Translations under genes and position numbers: made by a program
Shown here: piece after piece, positions 1-8,336 of the stretch
Layout of the letters: every line of letters starts with the position of its first letter
Position numbering within the stretch: the first letter of the stretch is position 1
From: Nonomuraea zeae
GTDB lineage: Bacteria > Actinomycetota > Actinomycetes > Streptosporangiales > Streptosporangiaceae
Length of the DNA: 32,674 bases
Reading direction: 5' to 3'
Assembly (NCBI RefSeq): GCF_005889725.1
Contig: NZ_VCKX01000129.1
Location: forward strand, 1-32,674
The notes under the pieces: generated by a model
Database searches by the model: none
What the model was told of the DNA's origin: nothing
Seen by the model: only the letters and a program-made list of their open reading frames with translations

Positions 1-19
1 AGATGGGTATAAGAGACAG
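1..19. other. Sequencing adapter remnant (Nextera mosaic end)
   Basis: AGATGGGTATAAGAGACAG matches the 19-base Tn5/Nextera mosaic-end sequence AGATGTGTATAAGAGACAG at 18 of 19 positions (G for T at base 6). It sits exactly at the window edge, where untrimmed adapter at a contig end is expected. It is not part of the genome, and the reading frame of the adjoining gene should be taken only from base 20 onward. Confidence 0.93.
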
Positions 20-822
20 ACCGTGCCGGCCCCGACCCCGGCCATGACCACGCCCAGCAGGCCGGGCGCGGCGCCGAGCTCCTTCAGCGCCAGGGGCGAC
101 AGCACGTCGTACACGAAGATCAGGAACGTGGTGGCGGTCATCGCGCCGATGGCGGCCATGAGGAGACTGCTGCGCCTGATGTGGACGAAGCCCGCCGTCA
201 GCTCGGTCAGGAAGGAGGTCCGCTCCGGGCGCTCGCCGCCCGCGGACCGGATGGCGGGCAGCCGGGTCAGGACCAGCGCGGAGAGCACGAAGGTCACCGC
301 GTCGCACACGAACACCACTTGCGGGCCGTAGGCGCCGACGAGCACTCCGCCGAGCACCGGCCCGGCGATCTTGGCGGCCTGGCTCACGAACGTGGTCGCG
401 GAGATCGCCTGCAGCAGGTCCTCCTCGGGGACCACGCGCTTGACCGCGGCCTGCTCGGCGGGCGCGAACAGCGCGCTGAGCGTGTTCTTCGCCGCGATGA
501 GCACCAGCAGCACCGCCAGGTCGGGGGCGAGGAGGTAGCCAAGGACGACGGCCGCGCGGCCCAGGTCGCAGCCGATCAGCACCGCTCGCGCGGGCAGCCG
601 GTCGGCCAGCACGCCGGCGACGGGCGCGGCCAGCAGCCACGGCAGCGCCGAGACCACCACGACCGACGCCATCGCCCCGGGGCCCAGGTTCCAGACATAG
701 AGCACGAGGACCACCAGGCCGAGCAGGTCCAGCCAGTCGCCGACGGCGGAGACGGCCTGCCCGGCGAGCAGCAGCCGGAACCGCCGGTGCCGTAGGGGCT
801 GGAGCAGCCCGCGCTTCGTCAT
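20..822 (-). CDS. MFS transporter, EntS-like drug/metabolite exporter (3' truncated by contig end)
   Basis: An open frame runs leftward from the ATG at 820-822 for 267 codons to the adapter without a stop, so the C-terminal part is missing (the family is usually about 400-430 residues). The start MTKRGLLQPLRHRRFRLLLAGQ and the following stretches (AVSAVGDWLDLLGLVVLVLYVW, ALPWLLAAPVAGVLADRLPARAV) are typical of the MFS_3 / enterobactin-exporter type, with the A-loop motif GVLADRLPAR between TM2 and TM3. A GGAGGA Shine-Dalgarno lies 8 bases before the ATG. The gene follows the diiron oxygenase by 13 bp and is the last visible gene of the radical SAM operon, which suggests export of that operon's product or self-protection. 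The substrate is inferred from context only. Confidence 0.85.
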
Positions 823-835
823 GCCGATCCTCCGC

Positions 836-1519
836 TCACGCCGCCGCGTCGTCGGTGACCCGGGCCATCAGGTCGTCGATGACGTCCGCGAACAGGACGA
901 CCGAGTTCAGCGCGCAGGTGCTCATGGCCGCCCGATGGTGCGGCTGCAGCGGAAGCGCGTCGATGGCGGCGAGCAGGTCCTTGCGGTGGTGCACGTCGAG
1001 CCGGGCGTGCTTGAGCAGGTTGCGGAAGCCGGTACGCGGGTATCCGGTGAGCTCGATCATCCCTTCGATGATCGGCAGGGTGGGCGGATAGCCCTCCATG
1101 ACCGTGATGTGGCCGAGCAGGGTGACCGGGTGGTAGTGGTTGATCCAGTAGTACTGCGACCCGACGACCCTGGCCACCGACGGCGGCGGCATCCGCCGCC
1201 ACGGCTCGTCGGGATCGCCGCCGATGGCGGCTAGGTCCTCGCGGACCCACTCGTCGTGGCCGAGCTCCTCGGGGATGTGCTCGCGCAGGTAGTCGCCGAG
1301 CCCGGCGGCCACCTCGTCGTGCGGGGCGAGCTCGGCGCAGCGCTCCAGCGCGCGCCGCATGACCGGTACGGAGGCCCGCACGAGCATGTGGGAGGTGCAC
1401 AGGTACTCGGGGTAGACGGCACGGAAGTCCGGCGCGGTGATCATCCGGCGCGTGGCGGCCGCGTAGATCGGCATGACCATCTCGATCTTGCGGCAGAGCT
1501 CCTCACTGTGAGTCGTCAT
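836..1519 (-). CDS. Haem-oxygenase-like diiron oxidase/oxygenase (iron-containing redox enzyme family)
   Basis: This 227-residue all-helical protein belongs by motif to the HDO (haem-oxygenase-like diiron oxidase) group that includes CADD, UndA and SznF. Likely metal ligands are visible: the EExxH block E85/H88 with E80 or E84 nearby, E142 in MEGYPP, and H171-x3-D175-x2-H178. The last spacing is the same as in CADD. Family members use O2 and Fe/Mn for N-oxygenation, oxidative decarboxylation or C-C cleavage, often on amino-acid-derived substrates; which of these applies cannot be told here. The ATG at 1519 overlaps the end of the upstream radical SAM gene by 17 bases, so the two are translationally coupled. 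A TenA-like thiaminase is an alternative fold relative, but the ligand set favours an HDO. Confidence 0.82.
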   Translation of the reverse strand: MTTHSEELCRKIEMVMPIYAAATRRMITAPDFRAVYPEYLCTSHMLVRASVPVMRRALERCAELAPHDEVAAGLGDYLREHIPEELGHDEWVREDLAAIGGDPDEPWRRMPPPSVARVVGSQYYWINHYHPVTLLGHITVMEGYPPTLPIIEGMIELTGYPRTGFRNLLKHARLDVHHRKDLLAAIDALPLQPHHRAAMSTCALNSVVLFADVIDDLMARVTDDAAA

Positions 1520-2510
1520 GGGCGGCTTCCTTTCCGATCAGTGACAAGGTGCGGTAGAACGGGTCGTCCACGGCGCCCTCTCCCAGCCGCGCGGTCACGG
1601 CCCAGCACAGGTGGCAGATGCTCGCGAAACGCTGCTCGGCCAGGTCGGCGAACTCGGGCAGCATCATGAGCGCGCCGAATCCGGGCGCGCGCAGGGAGTG
1701 GAAGAAGGCGTGCCTGGTGTAGCCGTCGAGCGCGGCGCTCACCTCCTCGCCCGTACGGCAGCGGCGCCGGATGGCACCCGGTCCACGGCCCATGACCACG
1801 CCTTCGTTGCAGCAGGCCGAGACCACGCCGTCGTAGCGGACGACCGGCACCGCGGCCGCCTGGCAGGTGCCGTAGTCCTTGCCCCGGCGGTGCGGCCCCT
1901 CGACGAACAGCGTCTCCGCGCGCCCCTGCCGGACCGGCTGGGTGAGCGCCAGCTCGGCGTGGTCGTGCCAGTTCGCCCCCAGCGCCCGCTCCAGCAGCTC
2001 CGCGGCCTGGTCCGGCATGCCGTCCAGGTCCATGACCTGGACCACGATGTGGGTGCCCGCCTCGGCGATGGCCCGCGCCGCGGCGACGTACCGCTCGGCG
2101 GCGATCTGCGTGGCGTGGAAGGCGTCGGTGCTGAGGACGACCGTGGCACACAGGCGGAGCACCCGCCTGGCCCAGTCGGGCGGCGGAGCGCCGGCCCGTC
2201 CCCAGAACCCGCTGGTGTACACGACGATCTCCTTGCCGGCGGCGGCCAGCCGCTCGGCGGCCAGCGGCAGCCCGCGCCGTTCGACGAACGGCTCACCGCC
2301 GGAGATGCCGATGAGCGGCAGGCTGGAGGCAGCGAGCGCGTCGACGATCTGCTCGAACAGCGCGAAGTCGGTGATCTTGGGGCTGTCCGGACGGGAGTCG
2401 ACCGAGCAGTGGCCGCAACCGACAGGGCAGCGGTCGGTGATGAACAGCAGCGCCGTCGCCCCCGACTCGCCGCGGACCCGCGTCAGCCGGGCCGCGCTGA
2501 CCTTGGTCAT
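1503..2510 (-). CDS. Radical SAM protein with SPASM/twitch-like C-terminus (second of pair)
   Basis: The 335-residue product has the radical SAM cluster motif CPVGCGHC (C28, C32, C35) followed by the SAM-binding GGEP at 71-74. The C-terminal part has C216, C233-C234 and C299-x2-C302, which could hold one auxiliary Fe-S cluster of twitch/SPASM type. The segment STDAFHA near residue 128 has a counterpart in the neighbouring radical SAM protein. The ATG at 2510 overlaps the upstream stop as ATGA. Such enzymes abstract a hydrogen from a peptide or small molecule through a 5'-deoxyadenosyl radical. There is no PqqD/RRE-like domain, so peptide recognition is not evident. The product feeds into, or works with, the diiron enzyme encoded next. 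Confidence 0.88.
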   Translation of the reverse strand: MTKVSAARLTRVRGESGATALLFITDRCPVGCGHCSVDSRPDSPKITDFALFEQIVDALAASSLPLIGISGGEPFVERRGLPLAAERLAAAGKEIVVYTSGFWGRAGAPPPDWARRVLRLCATVVLSTDAFHATQIAAERYVAAARAIAEAGTHIVVQVMDLDGMPDQAAELLERALGANWHDHAELALTQPVRQGRAETLFVEGPHRRGKDYGTCQAAAVPVVRYDGVVSACCNEGVVMGRGPGAIRRRCRTGEEVSAALDGYTRHAFFHSLRAPGFGALMMLPEFADLAEQRFASICHLCWAVTARLGEGAVDDPFYRTLSLIGKEAAHDDSQ

Positions 2511-3589
2511 GAGCGCGCCCCCTCGCGGTAACCCAGCGTGACGAGGTCGGCGTAGCGGCGCGAGCCGTACCTGCGGGCGAAGGCCGTGGGCCCGGCCTGC
2601 AGGTGCAGCCGCTCCACCATCTCCTCCATCGCCCCGAACGTCTCGCCCGCGGTCAGCTCCGACGCCTGCCGCGCGACCTCGGGCTGGTCGGAGAAGCGCA
2701 GGCAGGTGCCGCAGAGCCCGCCGTCGACCGGCTCGCCCGCCCGCTGGGCCAGCGGCTGCGGCCCCAGCGTGCGGATGACGCGCAGCAGCGGCGCGCCGGT
2801 CAGCCGGCGCCTGATCTCCGGCCAGCCGTCCTCGCCGATGTGGCCCAGGCGCAGGTGCTCGGGCCCGCGCCGGTCGATGACGTCCTGGTTGCAGCAGGCC
2901 AGGACGGTCCCGTCGTAGGCGATGGTGGGCCAGCCGGCCATGTCGCAGGGCAGCGCGGCGGGCAGGGCCAGGGTGTGCACGCCGGCCGCGGCCGTCGTCA
3001 GCCACTCGGCCGCCCGGCCGGCGGAGCCGACGTGCGCGACCAGCATCGGCACCCGGCCGCCGAAGGTCTCCCGCACGTCGCGGGTGAGGTCCTCCAGGTA
3101 CGGGTCCTCGTCGTCCAGCCCCACGGCCTGCACGCTCACGTCCATGCCGGCCTCGACCAGCCGGCCGAGCACCGCGAACACCGCGCCGCGCGAGACCTGC
3201 TCCTCGTGGAAGACGTCGAGGCTGGCCACGAAGTGGTCCACCGACGCGATCGCCCGGGCGATCCGGTCCGGGACGCGGTCCTCGCGGGCGAAGAACATGC
3301 CGGAGATGAGCGCGGTGCGCGCGCCGGCCCGCCGGGCCCGCTCGGCGATCGCCGTCACCAGGCCGGGACGCAGCAGCGGCTCGCCGCCCGTCATGAGCAC
3401 CAGCTCCGGGTGCTCGTCGGCGGTGAAGGTGTCGGCGAAGCGGGTGAACAGCCCGGCATCGTGCTGCTCGCTGTTCATGAGCGAGTCGGTCGAGCAGTGC
3501 CGGCACAGCAGCGGGCAGCGCCGGGTGAGCCCGAGGAAGACCGCCGCTCCCGGCCGTGGCCGTAGGTTGATGATCTCGACCAGATGCAT
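2507..3589 (-). CDS. Radical SAM protein with SPASM/twitch-like C-terminus (first of pair)
   Basis: The start chosen is the ATG at 3589 (MHLVEI), preceded by GGAAGG; the frame stays open further upstream but that part does not look like protein. The 360-residue product carries CPLLCRHC (C25, C29, C32), TGGEP around 67-71, the segment SLDVFH near 123-128, and C-terminal cysteines C215, C232-C233 and C293-x2-C296. The spacing of the auxiliary cysteines is almost the same as in the next gene, so the two enzymes are ancient paralogues. It is the first gene of a leftward four-gene unit and stands divergent to the SARP regulator. Whether the two act in succession or as a heterodimer is not visible. 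The substrate is unknown. Confidence 0.88.
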   Translation of the reverse strand: MHLVEIINLRPRPGAAVFLGLTRRCPLLCRHCSTDSLMNSEQHDAGLFTRFADTFTADEHPELVLMTGGEPLLRPGLVTAIAERARRAGARTALISGMFFAREDRVPDRIARAIASVDHFVASLDVFHEEQVSRGAVFAVLGRLVEAGMDVSVQAVGLDDEDPYLEDLTRDVRETFGGRVPMLVAHVGSAGRAAEWLTTAAAGVHTLALPAALPCDMAGWPTIAYDGTVLACCNQDVIDRRGPEHLRLGHIGEDGWPEIRRRLTGAPLLRVIRTLGPQPLAQRAGEPVDGGLCGTCLRFSDQPEVARQASELTAGETFGAMEEMVERLHLQAGPTAFARRYGSRRYADLVTLGYREGARS

Positions 3590-3700
3590 GTGCCCGCCTT
3601 CCGACGACGCTCGCCTTCCCGATGTCCGGGCCGTACGAGGCCATACGCTGGCACGCGGCGTTTGCAGCCGGTGAACCGTTCGATGACGGCCGCGCCCGTG

Positions 3701-3718
3701 GCTGTAATCGAGCTGAAA
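3701..3718 (-). promoter_or_regulatory. Candidate SARP binding site (11-bp-spaced direct repeat)
   Basis: On the minus strand the heptamers TTTCAGC (3718-3712) and TTACAGC (3707-3701) are separated by TCGA, giving an 11-bp period as in AfsR/ActII-ORF4-type boxes. A third weaker unit ending in AGC (GGGGAGC, 3729-3723) keeps the same period. The site lies about 112 bp before the first radical SAM start and faces the SARP gene. No convincing -10 element was found at the expected distance, so this is tentative. Confidence 0.35.
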
Positions 3719-3848
3719 TCCCGCTCCCCGCGCGATCCGGAGGGGCCGGCGCATCGAAGTGTGTTCAGACGACGCCCGCTCCCGCGTGAAGCCGGGGAGT
3801 GGCCCGCGCAGGTTCGACTGGTCTGTGGCTCTCTGGCGGAGGTTCAGC

Positions 3849-6710
3849 GTGACCGACGGCAATGCGAGGACGATCGCCGACTTCCGGGTCCTCGGCCCGC
3901 TGGAGGTGCGCGCCGGCGGGCTGCGCCTGGAGCCCCCGGGCCGGCAGGTCAGCTCGCTGCTGGCCGCGCTGCTCATCGACGCCCCGGAACCGGTCACCGA
4001 AGGCCGGCTCCTGACCCGCGTCTGGGGCCCTGAGGGCGGCAGCACGGCCGCGTTGCGCACCGCCGCCTCCAGGCTCAGGTCCTGGCTGCACCACCACGCG
4101 GGGCTGGGGAGCGCGGTGCGGTTCGCCCTCGGCGGCTACCGGCTCGATGTCCCGCCGGAACACGTCGACGCGCGCCGCTTCCGCATCCGCGCCGCCGCCG
4201 CCCTCGAACAGGACGACCCCGTCTCCGCGCTGGCCGGCTGCATGGCACTGTGGCGCGGCAACGTGCTGGCCGACGCCTCGGAGTGGCTGCGCGGCGACCC
4301 GGCGGCGCTCCGGCTCGACCAGGAACGGCTCGCCTGCGCGAGCACCCTCGCCGACCTGGCCCTGGCCGCCGGCCGCGCGCACGAGGCGCTGGGCGCGGTG
4401 GAGGCCGTGGCGCTCCGGCTTCCCTACCATGAGGCGATCCAGGCCAGGCTGCTGCGCCTGCTGGGAGCGTGCGGACGCCGGGCCGAGGCGCTGTGGCTGT
4501 TCGAGTCCGTCCGCCGCCGGCTGGCCGCCGACCTCGGCGTCGATCCCTCCCCACCGCTCCAGGAGGCGCATCTGGAGCTGCTGCGGGATCCGCCGCCGCC
4601 CGTCCCCGAGCGCGATCCGCCGCCGCGCCCCGGCGAGCCGGCCCGCGCCCCCTGCCTGCTCCCGCCGGACATCGCCGACTTCACCGGCAGGCAGCGTGAG
4701 ACCGCCGAGCTGAGCCGGATCCTGCTCGACGCGGACAGCACCGCGCTGCCGGTCGCCGCGGTGTCCGGGCGGGCCGGCATGGGCAAGTCCGCGCTGGTCG
4801 TGCACGTCGCCCACCGGCTGCGCGACCGCTTCCCCGACGGCCAGCTGTACGTGGACATGCGCGGCAGCCGGCACACGCCGACCGATCCCTCCGACGCCCT
4901 GGCCAGATTCCTGCGCGCGCTGGGCGCCGCCACCGACGACATCCCGGCGAGCATGGAGGAGCGGGCCGAGCGGTTCCGGTGCCTGCTGAGCCACCGGCGG
5001 CTGCTGGTCCTCCTGGACGACGCGGCCGACACCGCCCAGATCGAGCCGCTCCTGCCCGGCGTGGCCGCCTGCGGCGTGCTGGTGACCAGCAGGAAACGCC
5101 TCACCCCGCTGGCCGGCGCCCAGGAGGTCCGGCTCGGCGTGCTCGACCCGGAGCCCGCCGTCGAGCTGCTGGCCAGGATCGCCGGCGGCGGGCGCGTGGC
5201 GGCCGAGGCGGGCACCGCGTACGAGCTGGCCGCCCTCACCGGGCACCTGCCGCTCGCGCTGCGCGTGGCCGGCGCCCGGCTGGCGGCCAGGGCGCACTGG
5301 AGCGTACGCCGGCTCACCACCCGGCTGGCCGACGAGCGCCACCGCCTGGACGAGCTCGCCTTCGGCGAACTGGACGTCCGGGCCGGCCTGACCCGTACCT
5401 ACTGCGGCCTGGAGCCGTGCGCCAGGCACCTCCTCCACACGCTGGGCCTGCTGGACGTCCGGGACTTCGCGGCCTGGGTCGCCGCGGCCCTGCTTGACTG
5501 CGCCCAATCCCGCGCCGAGGACATCCTGGAACAGCTCGTCGACGCCCAGCTCCTGGAGGTCGACGGCGGCGCGGGGTGCGGGCCGCCGCGCTACCGCTTC
5601 CCCGACCTGGTCCGCATCTACGCGAGGGAACGCGCCAAGGACGGCGATCCGCGCGAGAACGCCGAGGCCGTGGGCCGGGCCCATGGCGCCTGGCTGGCCC
5701 TCGCCGAGCACGCCCACCGCGGCGTCCACGGCGGTGACCACCAAGCGGTGCACGGACCGGCGGCCCGGCCGCGGCCCGCGCCCGAGATCCTGGACGCGGT
5801 CGCCAAGGATCCCCTGGCCTGGCTGGAGTCCGAGCGCGAGGCGGTCGTGACCGTCGTCCGGCAGGCGGCCGAGGCCGGGCAGGCGAGCCTGGCCTGGGAG
5901 CTGGCCTGTACGTGCGCGCCGCTGTTCAGGATCAGGGACCACGTCCAGGAGTGGTCGCTGTCCCTGGACATCGCGCTGACCGCCGCCCGCGAGCACGGCG
6001 ACGTCCGCGGCCAGGCCGCCGTGCTGTTCCAGCTCGGGCCGCTGCGTACCGGCCAGGAGCGCTACGACGAAGCGGCGGCCTGTTTCGAGGAGTCGCTGGC
6101 CCTGTTCTCCGGGCTCGGCCACCGGCACGGGCGCGCCCTGGCCCTGTCGCACGCCGCCGCGCTGGACGCCCGGCTCGGGCACGCCGATCGGGCGGAGCGC
6201 CGCCAGCGGGAGGCGCTGGCCGGGCTGCGGGCGGCCGGCGACCGCGGCGGCGAGGCGTACTGCCTGCGCAACCTCGGCCGGCTCCTCCTCGGCGCCGGCG
6301 ACCTGGACGGCGCGCGCCGGCACCTGGAGCGGGCGCTGGCCGTCAGCGAGTCGAGCGGCGCGCGCCGGAACGCCGCCCAGGCGCGCTACTGGCTCGGCAC
6401 CCTCCACCTGCGCCAGGACCGGCTCGCGGCGGCGGAGGCCGCCTTCGAGCAGGTGCTGGCCGCGGCCGGCGACCTGTCCGACGCCGCCGGCCAGGCGATG
6501 GGGCTGCTGGGCCTGGGCGAGGTACGCCTGCGCCGCGGCGCGCGCGACGAGGCCGTCGAGGGGCTGCGCGAAGCCCTCGACATCGCCCTGGCCATCTCGT
6601 CGCGGCGGATCCAGGTCCGGGTCGCGCACGCGCTGGCCCGCGCGACCGGCGGCCCCCACCAGGTGGTGCGGTGGCTGGAGGAGACCGAGCCGCGGGCCGG
6701 GCGGGACTGA
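3849..6710 (+). CDS. SARP-family transcriptional regulator with BTAD, NB-ARC and TPR domains (AfsR-like)
   Basis: The GTG at 3849 is preferred to the upstream ATG at 3759 because GGAGG sits 7 bases before it and the protein then begins VTDGNARTIADFRVLGPLEV, the usual SARP start. The 953 residues contain an OmpR-like winged helix (about 10-95), a BTAD helical domain (about 100-250), and an NB-ARC ATPase with Walker A GRAGMGKS (307-314), Walker B LLVLLDD (about 385) and GHLPLAL (about 464). C-terminal TPR repeats of the type A..A..LAL start near residue 700. Large SARPs of this form activate antibiotic-type gene clusters and respond to nucleotide or partner binding. It is divergent to the radical SAM operon, its probable target. 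It could also act on unlinked genes. Confidence 0.93.
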   Translation: MTDGNARTIADFRVLGPLEVRAGGLRLEPPGRQVSSLLAALLIDAPEPVTEGRLLTRVWGPEGGSTAALRTAASRLRSWLHHHAGLGSAVRFALGGYRLDVPPEHVDARRFRIRAAAALEQDDPVSALAGCMALWRGNVLADASEWLRGDPAALRLDQERLACASTLADLALAAGRAHEALGAVEAVALRLPYHEAIQARLLRLLGACGRRAEALWLFESVRRRLAADLGVDPSPPLQEAHLELLRDPPPPVPERDPPPRPGEPARAPCLLPPDIADFTGRQRETAELSRILLDADSTALPVAAVSGRAGMGKSALVVHVAHRLRDRFPDGQLYVDMRGSRHTPTDPSDALARFLRALGAATDDIPASMEERAERFRCLLSHRRLLVLLDDAADTAQIEPLLPGVAACGVLVTSRKRLTPLAGAQEVRLGVLDPEPAVELLARIAGGGRVAAEAGTAYELAALTGHLPLALRVAGARLAARAHWSVRRLTTRLADERHRLDELAFGELDVRAGLTRTYCGLEPCARHLLHTLGLLDVRDFAAWVAAALLDCAQSRAEDILEQLVDAQLLEVDGGAGCGPPRYRFPDLVRIYARERAKDGDPRENAEAVGRAHGAWLALAEHAHRGVHGGDHQAVHGPAARPRPAPEILDAVAKDPLAWLESEREAVVTVVRQAAEAGQASLAWELACTCAPLFRIRDHVQEWSLSLDIALTAAREHGDVRGQAAVLFQLGPLRTGQERYDEAAACFEESLALFSGLGHRHGRALALSHAAALDARLGHADRAERRQREALAGLRAAGDRGGEAYCLRNLGRLLLGAGDLDGARRHLERALAVSESSGARRNAAQARYWLGTLHLRQDRLAAAEAAFEQVLAAAGDLSDAAGQAMGLLGLGEVRLRRGARDEAVEGLREALDIALAISSRRIQVRVAHALARATGGPHQVVRWLEETEPRAGRD

Positions 6711-6731
6711 GGCGGGACGGGCCCGGCGCGG

Positions 6732-8147
6732 TCAGCGGCGCCAGAGCACCGCTGAGGGCGTGGCCGGATCGACGGTGACGTCACCGTTCCAGGAGAGGAA
6801 GGACGGCTGGGGAAGGTAGTCCTGCCCCAGGAAGAAGCCGCGCTTGATGCCGGTGACGTGCACGACGGCGCCGTTGTCCGTGCCGACCACGACCCGGTTG
6901 GCGGTGATCTCCTCGATGTCGTCGGCCGTCGTGCCGGGCGGCAGCTCCACCGTGGTCGCGGCCGTGTCGTCCCGCTGGATCGACCAGGTGGGGTCGACGT
7001 GGTTCGACACGTAGACGGTGGCGCCGCTCTTGAGCCGTACGCCGAGCGCGACGCCCACCCAGGACGACCCGGTGTTGGGCCGGTCGGTCGTCTTCTTGAC
7101 CACCGCGTACAGATAGTTGCGCTGGTCGCTCACCTCAGGCGTGGCGGGTGTCGTGTCCGAGGCGGCCTCGATCTTGCCTTCCCTGATCATCTCCTTCGAC
7201 ATGATCTGGTAGGTCCAGGGGTTGGTGTCCATCATGTGCTCGCGGGCCTGGTCGGCCGGCCGCGTCGCCAGCGCCGACAGGAAGAACCGCATCGGGTCGG
7301 TGACCTGGTCGCACATGTTGTTGTTGCTGGTGCAGGTCTCCAGGAGGGCGTGGTCGCCCTCGTACTTCCCGGAGAAGTGCAGCGTCTGGTGGTTGGCGGC
7401 CTGATAGGTGTCGCTGCCCGCGACCCGGTTGCCGTGCTCGTCCACCTCCACGTCGTAGATCCACTCGATGTCGGTGGTGCGGCCCCAGCGGGCCATCAGC
7501 GCCGGCGTGTTCGTCCCGCCGTCCTCGTTGCTCCACACCACGGAGTAGGTGAGCTTCGTGCGGCCGGGCGCCGTCCCCGGCCCGGACTCGTGCCAGGCGA
7601 TGAGCGGCGTGTCGGTCGTCGCGTTCTGGTCGGGGGTGCCGAGCTCGGGGTTGGCGCGGCCGTGGACGATCGGGGCGTAGCGCAGCGCCAGGTAGTCCGC
7701 GCTGCCCGGCGCGTACGTCGTCACCTTCACCCCGTCGAGCCGGACGGAGGTGCTCCCCGCCGCGGACCGCTCGCCGGCGAAGTGCAGGCGCAGCTGGTGC
7801 GGCCCCGCGCTGACCCTGCCGAGAGCGAGCTGCCGGTGCAGCGGCTGGTCTCCGGAGACGACGAGGTCGGTGGCGTAGCGGTTGTCGACGTAGATCGATA
7901 CGACGGCCGACTCGCCGCCCTTGACCGCCCAGTCCGTGCCGGGGGCGGCGGCATTCAGGTCGATGAGCGCTTCGCCGGACCTCTTGACCACGAACGGCAC
8001 CCGTACGTCGGAGTGGTCGCGGCGGACCTGGATCTGCCGGCCGTGAGCAGCCTGCGCCTGGTCGACCCCCGCCATGGCAGGGGCGGCGAGCATGGCCACA
8101 GTGGTGGCGACCGCGGCCGAGGCGGTCAGCAATCGGACAACTCGCAT
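6732..8147 (-). CDS. Secreted protein of unknown function
   Basis: The 471-residue product starts at the ATG at 8147 with GGAGAAG upstream. It opens with a Sec signal peptide (MRVVRLL, a hydrophobic Ala/Val core, and AMA-G as cleavage site near residue 26). Residues 35-150 look like a beta-sandwich that could bind carbohydrate (LDGVKVTTYAPGS). The remainder begins LALRYAPIVHGR and has aromatic-rich strands such as YSVVWSNEDGG and DIEWIYDVEVD, distantly like Vps62/DUF946-type proteins. Two cysteines (TCTSNNNMC) could form a disulfide. No catalytic motif was recognised and I cannot name a family with confidence. It is transcribed toward the SARP gene, only 21 bp away, and has its own upstream region. 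Confidence 0.8.
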   Translation of the reverse strand: MRVVRLLTASAAVATTVAMLAAPAMAGVDQAQAAHGRQIQVRRDHSDVRVPFVVKRSGEALIDLNAAAPGTDWAVKGGESAVVSIYVDNRYATDLVVSGDQPLHRQLALGRVSAGPHQLRLHFAGERSAAGSTSVRLDGVKVTTYAPGSADYLALRYAPIVHGRANPELGTPDQNATTDTPLIAWHESGPGTAPGRTKLTYSVVWSNEDGGTNTPALMARWGRTTDIEWIYDVEVDEHGNRVAGSDTYQAANHQTLHFSGKYEGDHALLETCTSNNNMCDQVTDPMRFFLSALATRPADQAREHMMDTNPWTYQIMSKEMIREGKIEAASDTTPATPEVSDQRNYLYAVVKKTTDRPNTGSSWVGVALGVRLKSGATVYVSNHVDPTWSIQRDDTAATTVELPPGTTADDIEEITANRVVVGTDNGAVVHVTGIKRGFFLGQDYLPQPSFLSWNGDVTVDPATPSAVLWRR

Positions 8148-8187
8148 CTGAGTCTTCTCCGTCGAGGGGATGGGCCGTGAAGCCGCG

Positions 8188-8217
8188 ATATGAGCAAGTA
8201 TCAGACCTAATGATCAA
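8188..8217 (-). promoter_or_regulatory. Possible promoter of the secreted-protein gene
   Basis: In a locally AT-richer stretch, the minus strand shows TTGATC (8217-8212), an 18-bp spacer and TCATAT (8193-8188), about 40 bp before the start codon. The -10 match is weak, so this is a suggestion only. Confidence 0.3.
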
Positions 8218-8336
8218 ACATGACAGATCGGCCAACCCGGAGAAAGCAATCGTTGAAAATCGGGGCAACGCGGCCGTCACGGTCTCGAACCGCCGCGCTC
8301 GTCTCCGCGGTCCGCACCGCGTTAGCATCGGGTCCC

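Noticed and set aside
181..795. Long plus-strand open frame over the exporter
   Set aside because: Rich in Arg, His, Gln and Gly with no fold pattern; it is the antisense shadow of the MFS gene, whose frame shows clear membrane segments and a ribosome site.
3590..3848. Possible small precursor-peptide gene upstream of the radical SAM operon
   Set aside because: All short frames in the gap either run into neighbouring genes or lack a ribosome site and a peptide-like composition; none could be supported.
3765..6659. 964-codon minus-strand frame opposite the SARP gene
   Set aside because: Composition is dominated by Gly, Arg, Gln and Val as expected for an antisense frame in GC-rich DNA; the plus strand carries unmistakable SARP, NB-ARC and TPR motifs.
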